DNA of 64,000 bases, taken from assembly GCA_041166085.1 (NCBI GenBank), contig JBEEFP010000078.1, positions 1 to 64,000 of the forward strand. The letters are read 5' to 3'. A model generated the notes under the pieces. It made no database searches. It was not told where the DNA came from and was given only the letters and a program-made list of their open reading frames with translations. The position numbers and the translations under genes were made by a program. This stretch comes from JBEEFP01 sp041166085. GTDB lineage: Bacteria; Actinomycetota; Acidimicrobiia; Acidimicrobiales; JAFATL01. Below, one piece after another: positions 34,210 to 41,292 of the stretch; the stretch's first letter is position 1, and each line of letters starts with the position of its first letter.

Positions 34210-34238
34210 GTAGAACACGTTCTCACTATTGCCGACAA
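34210..34238 (-). promoter_or_regulatory. KstR-type operator within the fadE26 promoter
   Basis: TAGAACACGTTCTC (34211-34224) fits the KstR consensus TnnAACnnGTTnnA, with the core AGAACACGTTCT perfect and only the last A replaced by C. On the minus strand TTGTCG (34233-34238) lies 17 bp from TTCTAC (34210-34215), a good -35/-10 pair with the operator covering the spacer and -10. The start codon follows 9 nt later. The same 20-bp block AAGTAGAACACGTTCTCACT recurs at 41243-41262. Binding by a KstR-like repressor is inferred; no kstR gene is in the window. Confidence 0.85.
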
Positions 34239-34327
34239 GTCAGCCCACCTGGCCGAGCTCGGTGTCGCCCCCGCCGCGCTGTACGGCGTGGTGGCGGCCG
34301 CCGTCATGTGAGCGGCAGACTGCGTCG

Positions 34328-34615
34328 ATGATCCGACTCACCGTCATGTACCCGTCGACCGAGGGCGCGACCTTCGACCACGACTACTACCGCGACAAGC
34401 ACGTTCCGCTCGCCGTCAAGGCGTGGGGCCTGGACAGCGCGGAGATCGACAAGGGCATCGACGGCCCCAACGTCGCGGCGGTGCACTTCACGTTCGCGTC
34501 CCAGGAGGCCATGCAGACGGCGATGGGCTCGCCGGGCACCGCCGACGTCATGGCCGACGTCGCCAACTACACGACGATCGCGCCCGTCCTGCAGATCAGC
34601 GAGATCGTCAACTGA
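34328..34615 (+). CDS. EthD-family small protein
   Basis: A 95-residue ferredoxin-like-fold protein. MIRLTVMYPSTEGATFDHDYYRDKHVPLAVKAWG is the EthD hallmark (YPxxxxxxFDxxYYxxxHxPL), with NVAAVHFTFASQEAMQTAM as second half. It is divergent from the fadE26 operon and 103 bp past the KstR-type box, so it could share regulation. No enzyme activity is known for most members. Copy B of the 53-bp repeat begins 40 bp after its stop. Confidence 0.8.
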   Translation: MIRLTVMYPSTEGATFDHDYYRDKHVPLAVKAWGLDSAEIDKGIDGPNVAAVHFTFASQEAMQTAMGSPGTADVMADVANYTTIAPVLQISEIVN

Positions 34616-34654
34616 CCCATCGGTAACGGCACATCCGGGATGTCGCCGACGTCG

Positions 34655-34707
34655 CGCTTCTGGTGCACTTGCACGCCTGGGAATGACCGTTCGTGCACCA
34701 GAACGCG
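34655..34707. repeat. 53-bp dispersed inverted repeat, copy B
   Basis: This is the reverse complement of 21199-21251 with one mismatch (C versus G in the middle of the motif). It begins CGCTTCTGGTGCACTTGC and ends TGCACCAGAACGCG. Here too it lies 40 bp downstream of a small plus-strand barrel gene, but in the opposite orientation relative to copy A, in a 130-bp gap. No coding potential. Confidence 0.85.
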
Positions 34708-34745
34708 ATGGGCCCAGGTAGCGCTCGGTACTGCCTTCGAGCCGT

Positions 34746-35306
34746 TCAGCTGACGCGGGAGCGGGCCGACCAGCCGAAGTCGTTCACCGACACGTCGACG
34801 GCGGTGAACCCGGCCTGTTCGAGCCGGGCGCCGATGCTGTCGGGGTCGACGGGCACGTAGGTGTCGCCATCATGGAACGCCCGCAGGTCGTCGCTGGGCA
34901 GGCTGTCCGAGGCGACGAAGAGGCCGCCGGGCCGCACCACCCGGGCGACCTCGGCGAACAGGCGATCCTGCAGCCCGGCGGAAGGCACGTGATGGAGCAT
35001 GGCGAAGCACGTGGCGCCGGTGAAGCGGTCGGGCTCGAAGGACAGTGCGGTCGCATCGCCCTCGACGACCGTGACGTTGGTGCCGGCCAGCCGCGTCGCG
35101 AGGGCGGCGGCCAACTCGGGGTCGATCTCCACCGCCGTGAGACCGGCCACCTGCTCGCGGAACACATCGGTGGTCGCGCCATAGCCCGGACCGACCTCGA
35201 GCACGTCGTCTCCGAGGTCGCCGCCGGCGACGGCCCAAGGGATGATGAAGTCGCGCACCGCAGCCCGCCACTCGTCGCTCGCGCACGCAAGGTGGTTCTC
35301 GTTCAC
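34746..35306 (-). CDS. Class I SAM-dependent methyltransferase
   Basis: A 186-residue protein. DDVLEVGPGYGATTDVF is SAM motif I with the nucleotide-binding glycines (about residues 33-45), VEIDPELAAAL ends beta-2 with the acidic residue, EGDATALSFEPDRF is motif II, and RVVRPGGLFVASD is motif IV/V. The start is GTG at 35306, overlapping the VOC stop by 4 bp (GTGA). The acceptor is unknown; the fold is that of ubiquinone/menaquinone-type C- or O-methyltransferases. Confidence 0.8.
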   Translation of the reverse strand: MNENHLACASDEWRAAVRDFIIPWAVAGGDLGDDVLEVGPGYGATTDVFREQVAGLTAVEIDPELAAALATRLAGTNVTVVEGDATALSFEPDRFTGATCFAMLHHVPSAGLQDRLFAEVARVVRPGGLFVASDSLPSDDLRAFHDGDTYVPVDPDSIGARLEQAGFTAVDVSVNDFGWSARSRVS

Positions 35307-35680
35307 ACCTCCTCCGGGAAGTGGCAGACCGCTTCGACGTTGTTGCCGTCCGGGTCGCGCACGAACCCGCCGAAGTAGTTCGGGTGGTACTCGGGCCAGA
35401 CATGTGGCTCGTGCAGGATCTCCGCCCCGTGCGCGACGGCCGCGTCGAAGAAAGCCTGCACTGTTGCCCGGTCGTTCGCCACGAAGGCGATGTGCGACTC
35501 GCGGAACCCCTCACCGGTGTCGTGCTTGCCGATCCAGAAGTCGGGCTTGGGCGGGATGCCGTAGCCGATGTACTCGCCGAAGTCCATGAGTCGGCCGGCC
35601 CCGAGCGTCGCGAGGACGGTGTCGTAGAACGCCGCGCTGGCGGCAACGTCGGAGCACTGGATTCCCAGGTGGTCGAGCAT
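35303..35680 (-). CDS. VOC-superfamily glyoxalase/dioxygenase-like protein
   Basis: A 125-residue protein of the VOC fold: MLDHLGIQCSDVAASAAFYDTVLATLGA with the metal-proximal His4, GFRESHIAFVANDRATVQAFFDAAVAHGA in the second half, and RDPDGNNVEAVCH containing the C-terminal acidic metal ligand. Similar proteins are lactoylglutathione-lyase or bleomycin-resistance relatives. It precedes the methyltransferase in the same transcript. Confidence 0.8.
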   Translation of the reverse strand: MLDHLGIQCSDVAASAAFYDTVLATLGAGRLMDFGEYIGYGIPPKPDFWIGKHDTGEGFRESHIAFVANDRATVQAFFDAAVAHGAEILHEPHVWPEYHPNYFGGFVRDPDGNNVEAVCHFPEEV

Positions 35681-35724
35681 GGTCAGATCCTCGCGCCTCG
35701 TGACGGCGGCGGTCTCCTCGCTCC

Positions 35725-35765
35725 CTTGCCTGATGGCAAGACGCGCCTTCCCATTGGCAAGGGAA
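35725..35765. promoter_or_regulatory. Tandem hairpin region with GGCAAG repeats
   Basis: The 138-bp gap between the VOC gene (minus) and the SGNH hydrolase (plus) holds CTTGCC-tgat-GGCAAG (35725-35740) and TTCCC...GGGAA (35748-35765). GGCAAG occurs at 35735 and 35756, 21 bp apart and so on the same face of the helix. It may be an operator of the divergent promoters or weak terminators. No regulator can be named. Confidence 0.3.
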
Positions 35766-35818
35766 CTGTCCCCCCACCATCGATGGCGGCAGATGCTCCT
35801 CGTCTCCACGATGGGTGC

Positions 35819-36676
35819 ATGACCAAGACGAGCATGAGAAGCGGATGGATGCGGGCATGCGCTTGGGCGGTCGTCGTCGGCCTCATTGCGACCGTCGGCG
35901 GCGTGTCCGGCGGCGTGGCCAGCGCCAGCGGAGACGATGCCGTGAGCCGGCGATACGTCGCGCTCGGGGACTCGCTGGCGTTCGGGTACTCGCCGCTGCT
36001 CGAAGATCCGTGGATCCCGGAGCGTTTCGTCGGGTACCCGGAGGTCATCCAACAGCGCACCGGGATGACCACGACGAACCTGGCGTGCCCCGGGCAGACT
36101 GCCCAGGCCCTCGTCTCACGCACGGCGGTCGACAACGGTTGCTTCGAGCAGCGCGCGTTCGCCCGCAAATCCGGTTTCGACCTGCTGCACACCGACTACC
36201 AGGGCACCCAGGTCCACGCCGCCGTCGCGGCCGTGCGATCGAAGGTGCCGCCGTCGTTGATCTCGATCCAGGGGGGCGGCAACGAGTGGTTCCTCTGCAC
36301 CTTCGACAACCCCGACCCGAAGCAGTGTCTCGACGAGTCCCTCCCGAAGGTGACCGACAGCCTTCGGCAGGCGGTCACGCAAATCCGGGCCGCCGGGTAC
36401 CGGGGCCGGATCGTGCTCGTCGGCTACCACCTGGTGATCGGGTTCGAGGCCCAGTTCCGCCGGTTGAACGGGGCCATCGACCTGGCCGCGCACCAGCCGG
36501 GCGTCACATTCGCGGACTCGGCCGCGCCGTTCGATCGCTACGCCCGCAACCACCATGGCGACCTGTGCACAGTGGGACTCCTCGTCGCACTGCCCGACGG
36601 GTCGTGTGACCCCCTCCATCCGTCACGGATCGGCCACGGACTCGTCGCCGACGCAGTCCTCGCAGCCGCTTCCTGA
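35819..36676 (+). CDS. Secreted SGNH/GDSL-type hydrolase
   Basis: A 285-residue exported protein. A signal sequence (residues about 8-40, CAWAVVVGLIATVGGVSGGVASA) is followed by YVALGDSLAFGYSP (block I, nucleophile in GDSL), a Gly in block II, QGGGNEW (block III, Asn) and DPLHPSRIGHG with Asp and His of block V. This makes a lipase/esterase of the SGNH superfamily, likely acting on envelope lipids or external esters. ATG 35819 is preceded by GGATG-like context; an ATG at 35834 is the alternative. Confidence 0.8.
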   Translation: MTKTSMRSGWMRACAWAVVVGLIATVGGVSGGVASASGDDAVSRRYVALGDSLAFGYSPLLEDPWIPERFVGYPEVIQQRTGMTTTNLACPGQTAQALVSRTAVDNGCFEQRAFARKSGFDLLHTDYQGTQVHAAVAAVRSKVPPSLISIQGGGNEWFLCTFDNPDPKQCLDESLPKVTDSLRQAVTQIRAAGYRGRIVLVGYHLVIGFEAQFRRLNGAIDLAAHQPGVTFADSAAPFDRYARNHHGDLCTVGLLVALPDGSCDPLHPSRIGHGLVADAVLAAAS

Positions 36677-36685
36677 GAGATGGCG

Positions 36686-37846
36686 CTAGGGCTTGTCCTT
36701 GGCGAACACGGCCATGGCGTAGAACTGCGAACCGCCGCCGTACGCGTGGCCGAGGGCGAGCTTGGCCCCGTCGACCTGGTGCTCGCCCGCCTGGCCCCGC
36801 ACCTGCATGGCCGCCTCGGCGTACCGCAGCATGCCGGAGGCGCCGATGGGGTTCGAGCAGAGCACGCCGCCGCTCGGGTTCCAGGGGATGTCGCCGTCGA
36901 ATGCGGTCGCGCCTTCTGCGGTGAGCTTCCAGCCCTGACCCTCCTCGCAGAAGCCGAGGTTCTCGAGCCACATGGGCTCGAACCACGAGAAGGGCACGTA
37001 GACCTCGGCCACGTCGAACTGCTTGCGGGGATCGGTGATGCCCGCCTGCTTGTAGAGGTCGGCCGCGCAGTCGCGGCCGGCGCGCGGGTTGACCTGGTCG
37101 CGACCGGCGAACATGGTCGGCTCGCTCCGCATCGCGCCGGCCGTGAGCCACGCGGGGGGTAGGTCAGAGCTGTCGGCCACGTCCTCTGCCGCCAGCACCA
37201 TGGCGCAGGCGCCGTCGGACGAGGGACACGTCTCGTCGTAGCGGATGGGGTCCCAGAGCATCAGCGAGTCGCGCACGTGCTCCTCGGTGATGTTGGGCTG
37301 GTGCAGGTGGGCGTACGGGTTGCGAACGCCGTTGAGCCGGTCCTTCACCGCGACCTTGATGCCGATGTCGTCGGGCGCGCCCGACCGTCGCATGTAGCCC
37401 CGGATGTACGGCGCGAAGTAGCCGCCCGCGCCGGCGACCAGCGCGGGCTGGAACGGGATCTTCATGGCGAGGGCCCACATGGCGTCGCTCTCGGACTGCT
37501 TCTCGTAGGCGACGGTGAGCACCCGCTTGTGGATGCCGGCCTGCACGAGCGACGCCGCCACCAGCGCGGTGGAACCGCCCACCGAGCCGGCCGTGTGCAC
37601 CCGCAACATGGGCTTGCCGGTGGCCCCGAGGGCGTCGGCCATCGACAGCTCGGGCATCATCACGCCCTCGAAGAGGTCGGGGGCCTTGCCGATGACGACC
37701 GCGTCGATGTCGGCGAAGGTGAGGTCGGCGTCCTCGAGGGCCCGTATCGCCGCCTCGCGGACGAGGCCGGTCAGGGACAGGTCCTCGCGCTTGGCCGTGT
37801 GCTTGGTCTGGCCGATGCCGATGACCCCAGTGAGGGTCTTGCCCAT
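36686..37846 (-). CDS. ltp3: Ltp3-like thiolase-fold lipid-transfer protein
   Basis: A 386-residue thiolase-superfamily protein with MGKTLTGVIGIGQTKHTAKRED, VVIGKAPDLFEGVMMPEL, RVHTAGSVGGSTALVAASLVQ, DRLNGVRNPYAHLHQPNIT and NPSGGVLCSNPIGASGMLRY. The run matches, from memory, Rv3523 (Ltp3). Ltp proteins of this family are thiolase-like enzymes of sterol side-chain metabolism. It is the last gene of the operon starting at 41236 and joins ltp4 by a one-base overlap. Confidence 0.85.
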   Translation of the reverse strand: MGKTLTGVIGIGQTKHTAKREDLSLTGLVREAAIRALEDADLTFADIDAVVIGKAPDLFEGVMMPELSMADALGATGKPMLRVHTAGSVGGSTALVAASLVQAGIHKRVLTVAYEKQSESDAMWALAMKIPFQPALVAGAGGYFAPYIRGYMRRSGAPDDIGIKVAVKDRLNGVRNPYAHLHQPNITEEHVRDSLMLWDPIRYDETCPSSDGACAMVLAAEDVADSSDLPPAWLTAGAMRSEPTMFAGRDQVNPRAGRDCAADLYKQAGITDPRKQFDVAEVYVPFSWFEPMWLENLGFCEEGQGWKLTAEGATAFDGDIPWNPSGGVLCSNPIGASGMLRYAEAAMQVRGQAGEHQVDGAKLALGHAYGGGSQFYAMAVFAKDKP

Positions 37847-38856
37847 CAGTTCGCCTCTCCCGAGAGCACGCACACGAGGTTCTGTTGCAGACAGGGTCCG
37901 CTCGTCGCGTGCCCGACCGTCCGCTGCGACCGACCGTCGATGATCGCCTGGGCCGCTGCGCCGATGCGTTGCAGGCCCGCCACCATCATCGGGTTCTCGT
38001 TGAGCACGCCGCCGATCTCGACGCCGCCGTCGAGGCCGAGGGCGTCACGCAGGATGAGCTCCTGGTGGGAGAACGGCGCGTGCAGCTCGGCCACATCAAC
38101 CGGACCGTCGCCGACCCCGGCCTTCTCGGCCGCGATGCGCGTCGACGCCGAGACGGTGAGGTCGCGCAGGCCGAGGGCGTGGGGCTCGATGCGGTGGTCG
38201 ATGCCCGTGATCCACGCGGGGCGCTCGACCAACGATCGCGCCTTGTCCTCGGCCGCGATGATCATCACGGCAGCCGCGTCGCCCGTGGGACCGCAGTCAT
38301 GGGCCCGCAGCGGCGAGACCACGTAGGGCTCGGCCAGCAGCGAGTCGGTGTCGCGGCCCGTCTGGCGACCGGCGACGGCTGCGAGGTCCTTCTCGCCCGC
38401 GCCGGTGCGCTCCATCCACGCCCGGGCCTGCAGCGCAGCCAGCGCGGCCGGGTCCGGCAGCAGCGGCTGCATGCAGTACGGGTCGAGCTGCAGCGACGGG
38501 ATGCGCTTCTGGTCACCCAACGACGACTTGCCGAAGGCGTAGACGAGAGCGCTGTCCACCTCTCCGAGCTGCAGCTTGACCCACGCCTCGTACAGGGCCC
38601 ACGCGCCGTCCATCTCCACGTGAGACTCGACGATGGGCGGCCACGGACCGACGGCGTCGAGGGCCATGACGAAGGCGAAGGCCTGGCCCGCCATGTAGTC
38701 CGACGACCCCGAGCAGGTGAAGCCGATGTCGTCCATGGTGATGCCGAGGCGGCCGAACACATCGCCCAGCACGGGCATGAGGATCTCGACCTCGTTGCGG
38801 CCCACGTCGGAGGGCTTGTACGCCGAGCCGTAGCCGACGATGGCGACGTCGCGCAT
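37846..38856 (-). CDS. ltp4: Ltp4-like thiolase-fold lipid-transfer protein
   Basis: A 336-residue thiolase-fold protein. VEILMPVLGDVFGRLGITMDDIGFTCSGSSDYMAGQAF, PPIVESHVEMDGAWALYEAWVKLQLGEVDSALVYAFGKSS, WITGIDHRIEPHALGLRDLT and GPCLQQNLVCVL match, from memory, Rv3522 (Ltp4). The SGSSDYxAGxAF segment corresponds to the active-site cysteine region of thiolases and has CSG in it. It probably works with Ltp3 and the DUF35 proteins. Both ends overlap neighbours by one base. Confidence 0.85.
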   Translation of the reverse strand: MRDVAIVGYGSAYKPSDVGRNEVEILMPVLGDVFGRLGITMDDIGFTCSGSSDYMAGQAFAFVMALDAVGPWPPIVESHVEMDGAWALYEAWVKLQLGEVDSALVYAFGKSSLGDQKRIPSLQLDPYCMQPLLPDPAALAALQARAWMERTGAGEKDLAAVAGRQTGRDTDSLLAEPYVVSPLRAHDCGPTGDAAAVMIIAAEDKARSLVERPAWITGIDHRIEPHALGLRDLTVSASTRIAAEKAGVGDGPVDVAELHAPFSHQELILRDALGLDGGVEIGGVLNENPMMVAGLQRIGAAAQAIIDGRSQRTVGHATSGPCLQQNLVCVLSGEAN

Positions 38857-39323
38857 CAGACGTGGTGCCTGTAGGTCTCGTAGTCGGCGTCGGGCTCGCC
38901 CGTCGGCCGGTAGTACTTGATCGACTCGAGGCTGGGCTTGAGCTCGTCGGCCCACACCGCCTCCACGCGCAGGCCCATACGGACCTCCTCCCACGGGATG
39001 TCCTGGATGAGCCCGAACAGCGGGATGTCGGCCCCGTCGAAGAGCACCGATGCCGACACGTAGGGGCACTCGACCGACTGGCCGGCGAAGGGGATGTTGA
39101 CGACGCAGAACGTCGTCACCGTCCCCGTGCCGGCCAGCTCGACCTGCTCGGCAGTCGGCACGCCATCAGTGGGGCACGAGCCGCGCGGTGGGCAGTACAC
39201 CTTCTTGCACGTGGGGCAGCGCTCGCCGAGGATCTTGCCCTCGGACATGCCCTTGAGGAACCGGGCCTGGGCCGCGCCGGGCGACGCGATGTAGTCGATG
39301 TGGACGGGGCGCTCGACGATCAC
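38856..39323 (-). CDS. DUF35 OB-fold acyl-CoA-associated protein with zinc ribbon
   Basis: A 155-residue DUF35 protein. The rubredoxin-like zinc ribbon is CPTCKKVYCPPRGSCP (about residues 34-50), and the OB domain has GTGTVTTFCVVNIPFAGQSVECPYVSASVLFDGADIPLFGLI. The sequence resembles Rv3521 as I recall it, the neighbour of ltp3 and ltp4 in M. tuberculosis. DUF35 proteins bind and position thiolase-fold partners, as ChsH2 does for Ltp2. GTG at 39323 overlaps the preceding stop by 4 bp (GTGA). Confidence 0.8.
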   Translation of the reverse strand: MIVERPVHIDYIASPGAAQARFLKGMSEGKILGERCPTCKKVYCPPRGSCPTDGVPTAEQVELAGTGTVTTFCVVNIPFAGQSVECPYVSASVLFDGADIPLFGLIQDIPWEEVRMGLRVEAVWADELKPSLESIKYYRPTGEPDADYETYRHHV

Positions 39324-39772
39324 GACTGATCCTCCGGAACGAAGCACTCGATGGCGCCGATGTCGGCGACGGGCTCCGGCGCCCAGCGGGCCCGCACCCG
39401 CATGCCCGTCGACATGCGACTCTCATCGCCCGCGTCGACCGCGTGCAGGAAGCCCACGTCGGCCCCGTCGAGCTGGATGAGGGCCCACGCAAACGGATGG
39501 GCCAGCGGCTGGCCCGGAGGCGGATCCGCCGACCAGCCCCACGTGAGAACCGTGCCGGTGTCGCTCACGTCGACGAACTCGCTCAGCTCGTCGGCCGTCT
39601 GCGGGTCGTACTCCTGGGGCGGCACGATGACCCGGCCCTGCGTGTCGCGGATGCCCTGGATGCGGCCCTCGGCCAGCCCGTTGAAGAAGCGCTCGATGAC
39701 CGGACCGACGCTGCGGGTGTAGGTGAACTCGACCGCGTACGGGGCCTGGAGGATCTCCGGTGATGCTGCCAT
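39320..39772 (-). CDS. DUF35-like protein lacking the zinc-ribbon cysteines
   Basis: A 150-residue DUF35 homologue starting MAASPEILQAPYAVEFTYTRSVGPVIERFFNGLAEGRIQGIRDTQGRVIVPPQEY. The position equivalent to the zinc ribbon keeps the PP-x-x-Y turn but has no CxxC pairs. The OB half (GTVLTWGWSADPPPGQPLAHPFAWALIQLDGADVGFLHAV) is intact. Two neighbouring DUF35 proteins, one with and one without zinc ligands, may form a heterodimeric partner for Ltp3/Ltp4. Confidence 0.75.
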   Translation of the reverse strand: MAASPEILQAPYAVEFTYTRSVGPVIERFFNGLAEGRIQGIRDTQGRVIVPPQEYDPQTADELSEFVDVSDTGTVLTWGWSADPPPGQPLAHPFAWALIQLDGADVGFLHAVDAGDESRMSTGMRVRARWAPEPVADIGAIECFVPEDQS

Positions 39773-41236
39773 TCAGATCTGCCGCTCCTTGCCTTCCCAA
39801 TAGGGATCGCGCAGCTTGCGCTTGTAGAGCTTGCCGTTGGGATCGCGCGGCAGCTCGGCGACGAAGTCCACCGACTTCGGGATCTTGTACTTGGCGATGC
39901 GGTCGGCCAAGAAGGCGATGAGCTCCTGCTCGAGCTCGGGACCGGCCTGCACACCGTCGCCCGGCTCGACGACCGCCTTGATCTGCTCGCCCCAATCGTC
40001 GTCGGGGATGCCGAAGACCGCGGCGTCGCCGACCTTGGGATGGGTGAGCAGCTCGCCCTCGATCTCCGCCGGGTAGATGTTCACGCCGCCGCTGATGATC
40101 ATGTCGGACTTGCGGTCGCGCAGGAACAGCCAGCCGTCCTCGTCGAGCTCACCCGCGTCGCCGACAGTGAAGAAGCCGTTGCGCCAGCTCTTCTTCGTCT
40201 TCTCCTCGTCGCCGTGGTACTCGAAGGAGATATCGCCCATCTTCATGTACACGGTGCCGATCTGACCCGGGCCGAGCTCGTTGCCCTCGTCGTCGAAGAC
40301 CTTGACCTCGGAGATGGGCCAGGGCTTGCCCACCGTGCCCGGCTTCTCCAGCCATTCGGCAGGGTTGACGACGGTGCCACCGCCTTCGGTGGCCGCGTAG
40401 TACTCCCAGATGGTCGGGCCCCACCACTCGAGCATGCGGCGCTTGACGTCGATGGGGCACGGGGCGGCCGAGTGGATGACCTGGCGCAGTGACGACACGT
40501 CGTAGCGCTGCTTCGTCTCCTCCGGCAGGGCGAGCAAGCGATGGAACATGGTCGGCACCATGTGGCTCGTCGTGACCTTGTAGCGCTCGATGCGGTCGAG
40601 CGTGTCCTCGGGCGTCCACTTGTCGAGCAGCACCAGCGTGTGGCCCATGTTGAGCGAGGCCGAGCCGAAGTTCAGCACGGCCGTGTGGTACAGCGGCGCG
40701 GCGACGAGGTGCACGCCGTCGTTGTGCGCTTCGATCTCGAACAGGTTGAGCAGGAACGTGTGCAGCTCGGCGTTGGTGTCGGGGTCGAGATCGACAAGGG
40801 GCCGGCGCACGCCCTTGGGGCGGCCGGTGGTGCCCGACGTGTAGTTCATGACCGCCCCGGCCGTCCGGGCCTCGGGAAGGTCGGTCGGCTGACCCGACCT
40901 CAGCTTGGCCAGGGCCTCGTCGGAGTCGACGAAGACCTTCGACTCGGAGTCCTCGACGATGTACTGGATCTCCGGCGGGGCCAGGTGCCAGTTGATCGGC
41001 ACGAGGTAGGCGCCGATCTGCATGGCGCCCAGGTAGAGCTCCATGAACGGCGCGCCGTTGTGCAACAGGCCGGCGACGGTGTCTCCCTTGCCCACTCCGG
41101 CCGCCCGCAGCCCGTGGGCGACCTGGTTGCACGCCGCCAACAGCGCGCCGGCGGTGTGCTCGGTGCCGTCGGGTTCGACGAGGGCGAGGTGCTCGGGGTC
41201 CTGTGACGCCAGCTTCCAGAAGCCGAGATCTGCCAC
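39773..41236 (-). CDS. Acyl-CoA synthetase heading the ltp operon
   Basis: A 487-residue adenylate-forming ligase. The P-loop MNYTSGTTGRPKGVRRPL, YYAATEGGGT, DGWLFLRDRKSDMIISGGVNIYPAEIE and the C-terminal Lys in LPRDPNGKLYKRKLR are clear. It lacks the FadD19-type long P-loop and FadD3 landmarks, so its substrate is open; a sterol side-chain or long-chain acid is plausible from the ltp/echA19 neighbourhood. The start is GTG at 41236, 9 nt from a KstR-type box. In M. tuberculosis the gene divergent from echA19 is fadD19; here this unrelated ligase takes that place. Confidence 0.85.
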   Translation of the reverse strand: MADLGFWKLASQDPEHLALVEPDGTEHTAGALLAACNQVAHGLRAAGVGKGDTVAGLLHNGAPFMELYLGAMQIGAYLVPINWHLAPPEIQYIVEDSESKVFVDSDEALAKLRSGQPTDLPEARTAGAVMNYTSGTTGRPKGVRRPLVDLDPDTNAELHTFLLNLFEIEAHNDGVHLVAAPLYHTAVLNFGSASLNMGHTLVLLDKWTPEDTLDRIERYKVTTSHMVPTMFHRLLALPEETKQRYDVSSLRQVIHSAAPCPIDVKRRMLEWWGPTIWEYYAATEGGGTVVNPAEWLEKPGTVGKPWPISEVKVFDDEGNELGPGQIGTVYMKMGDISFEYHGDEEKTKKSWRNGFFTVGDAGELDEDGWLFLRDRKSDMIISGGVNIYPAEIEGELLTHPKVGDAAVFGIPDDDWGEQIKAVVEPGDGVQAGPELEQELIAFLADRIAKYKIPKSVDFVAELPRDPNGKLYKRKLRDPYWEGKERQI

Positions 41237-41244
41237 GAGCCGAA

Positions 41245-41273
41245 GTAGAACACGTTCTCACTTCGTCCGGCAA
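41245..41273 (-). promoter_or_regulatory. KstR-type operator within the acyl-CoA-synthetase promoter
   Basis: TAGAACACGTTCTC occupies 41246-41259, identical to the site at 34211-34224 and again 9 bp from the start codon. On the minus strand TTGCCG (41268-41273) is 17 bp from TTCTAC (41245-41250), the same -35/-10 geometry. It also lies 33 bp from echA19 on the other strand, so one operator may control both directions. Flanks CGAAG/CTTCG extend the dyad. Confidence 0.85.
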
Positions 41274-41292
41274 GTGGAGCTACGGTTCGGCC

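Noticed and set aside
34228..34309. Short open frame ending at a TGA after the KstR box, resembling a protein tail
   Set aside because: It has no start, no homologue I can recognise, and it overlaps promoter elements; too short to call a gene remnant.
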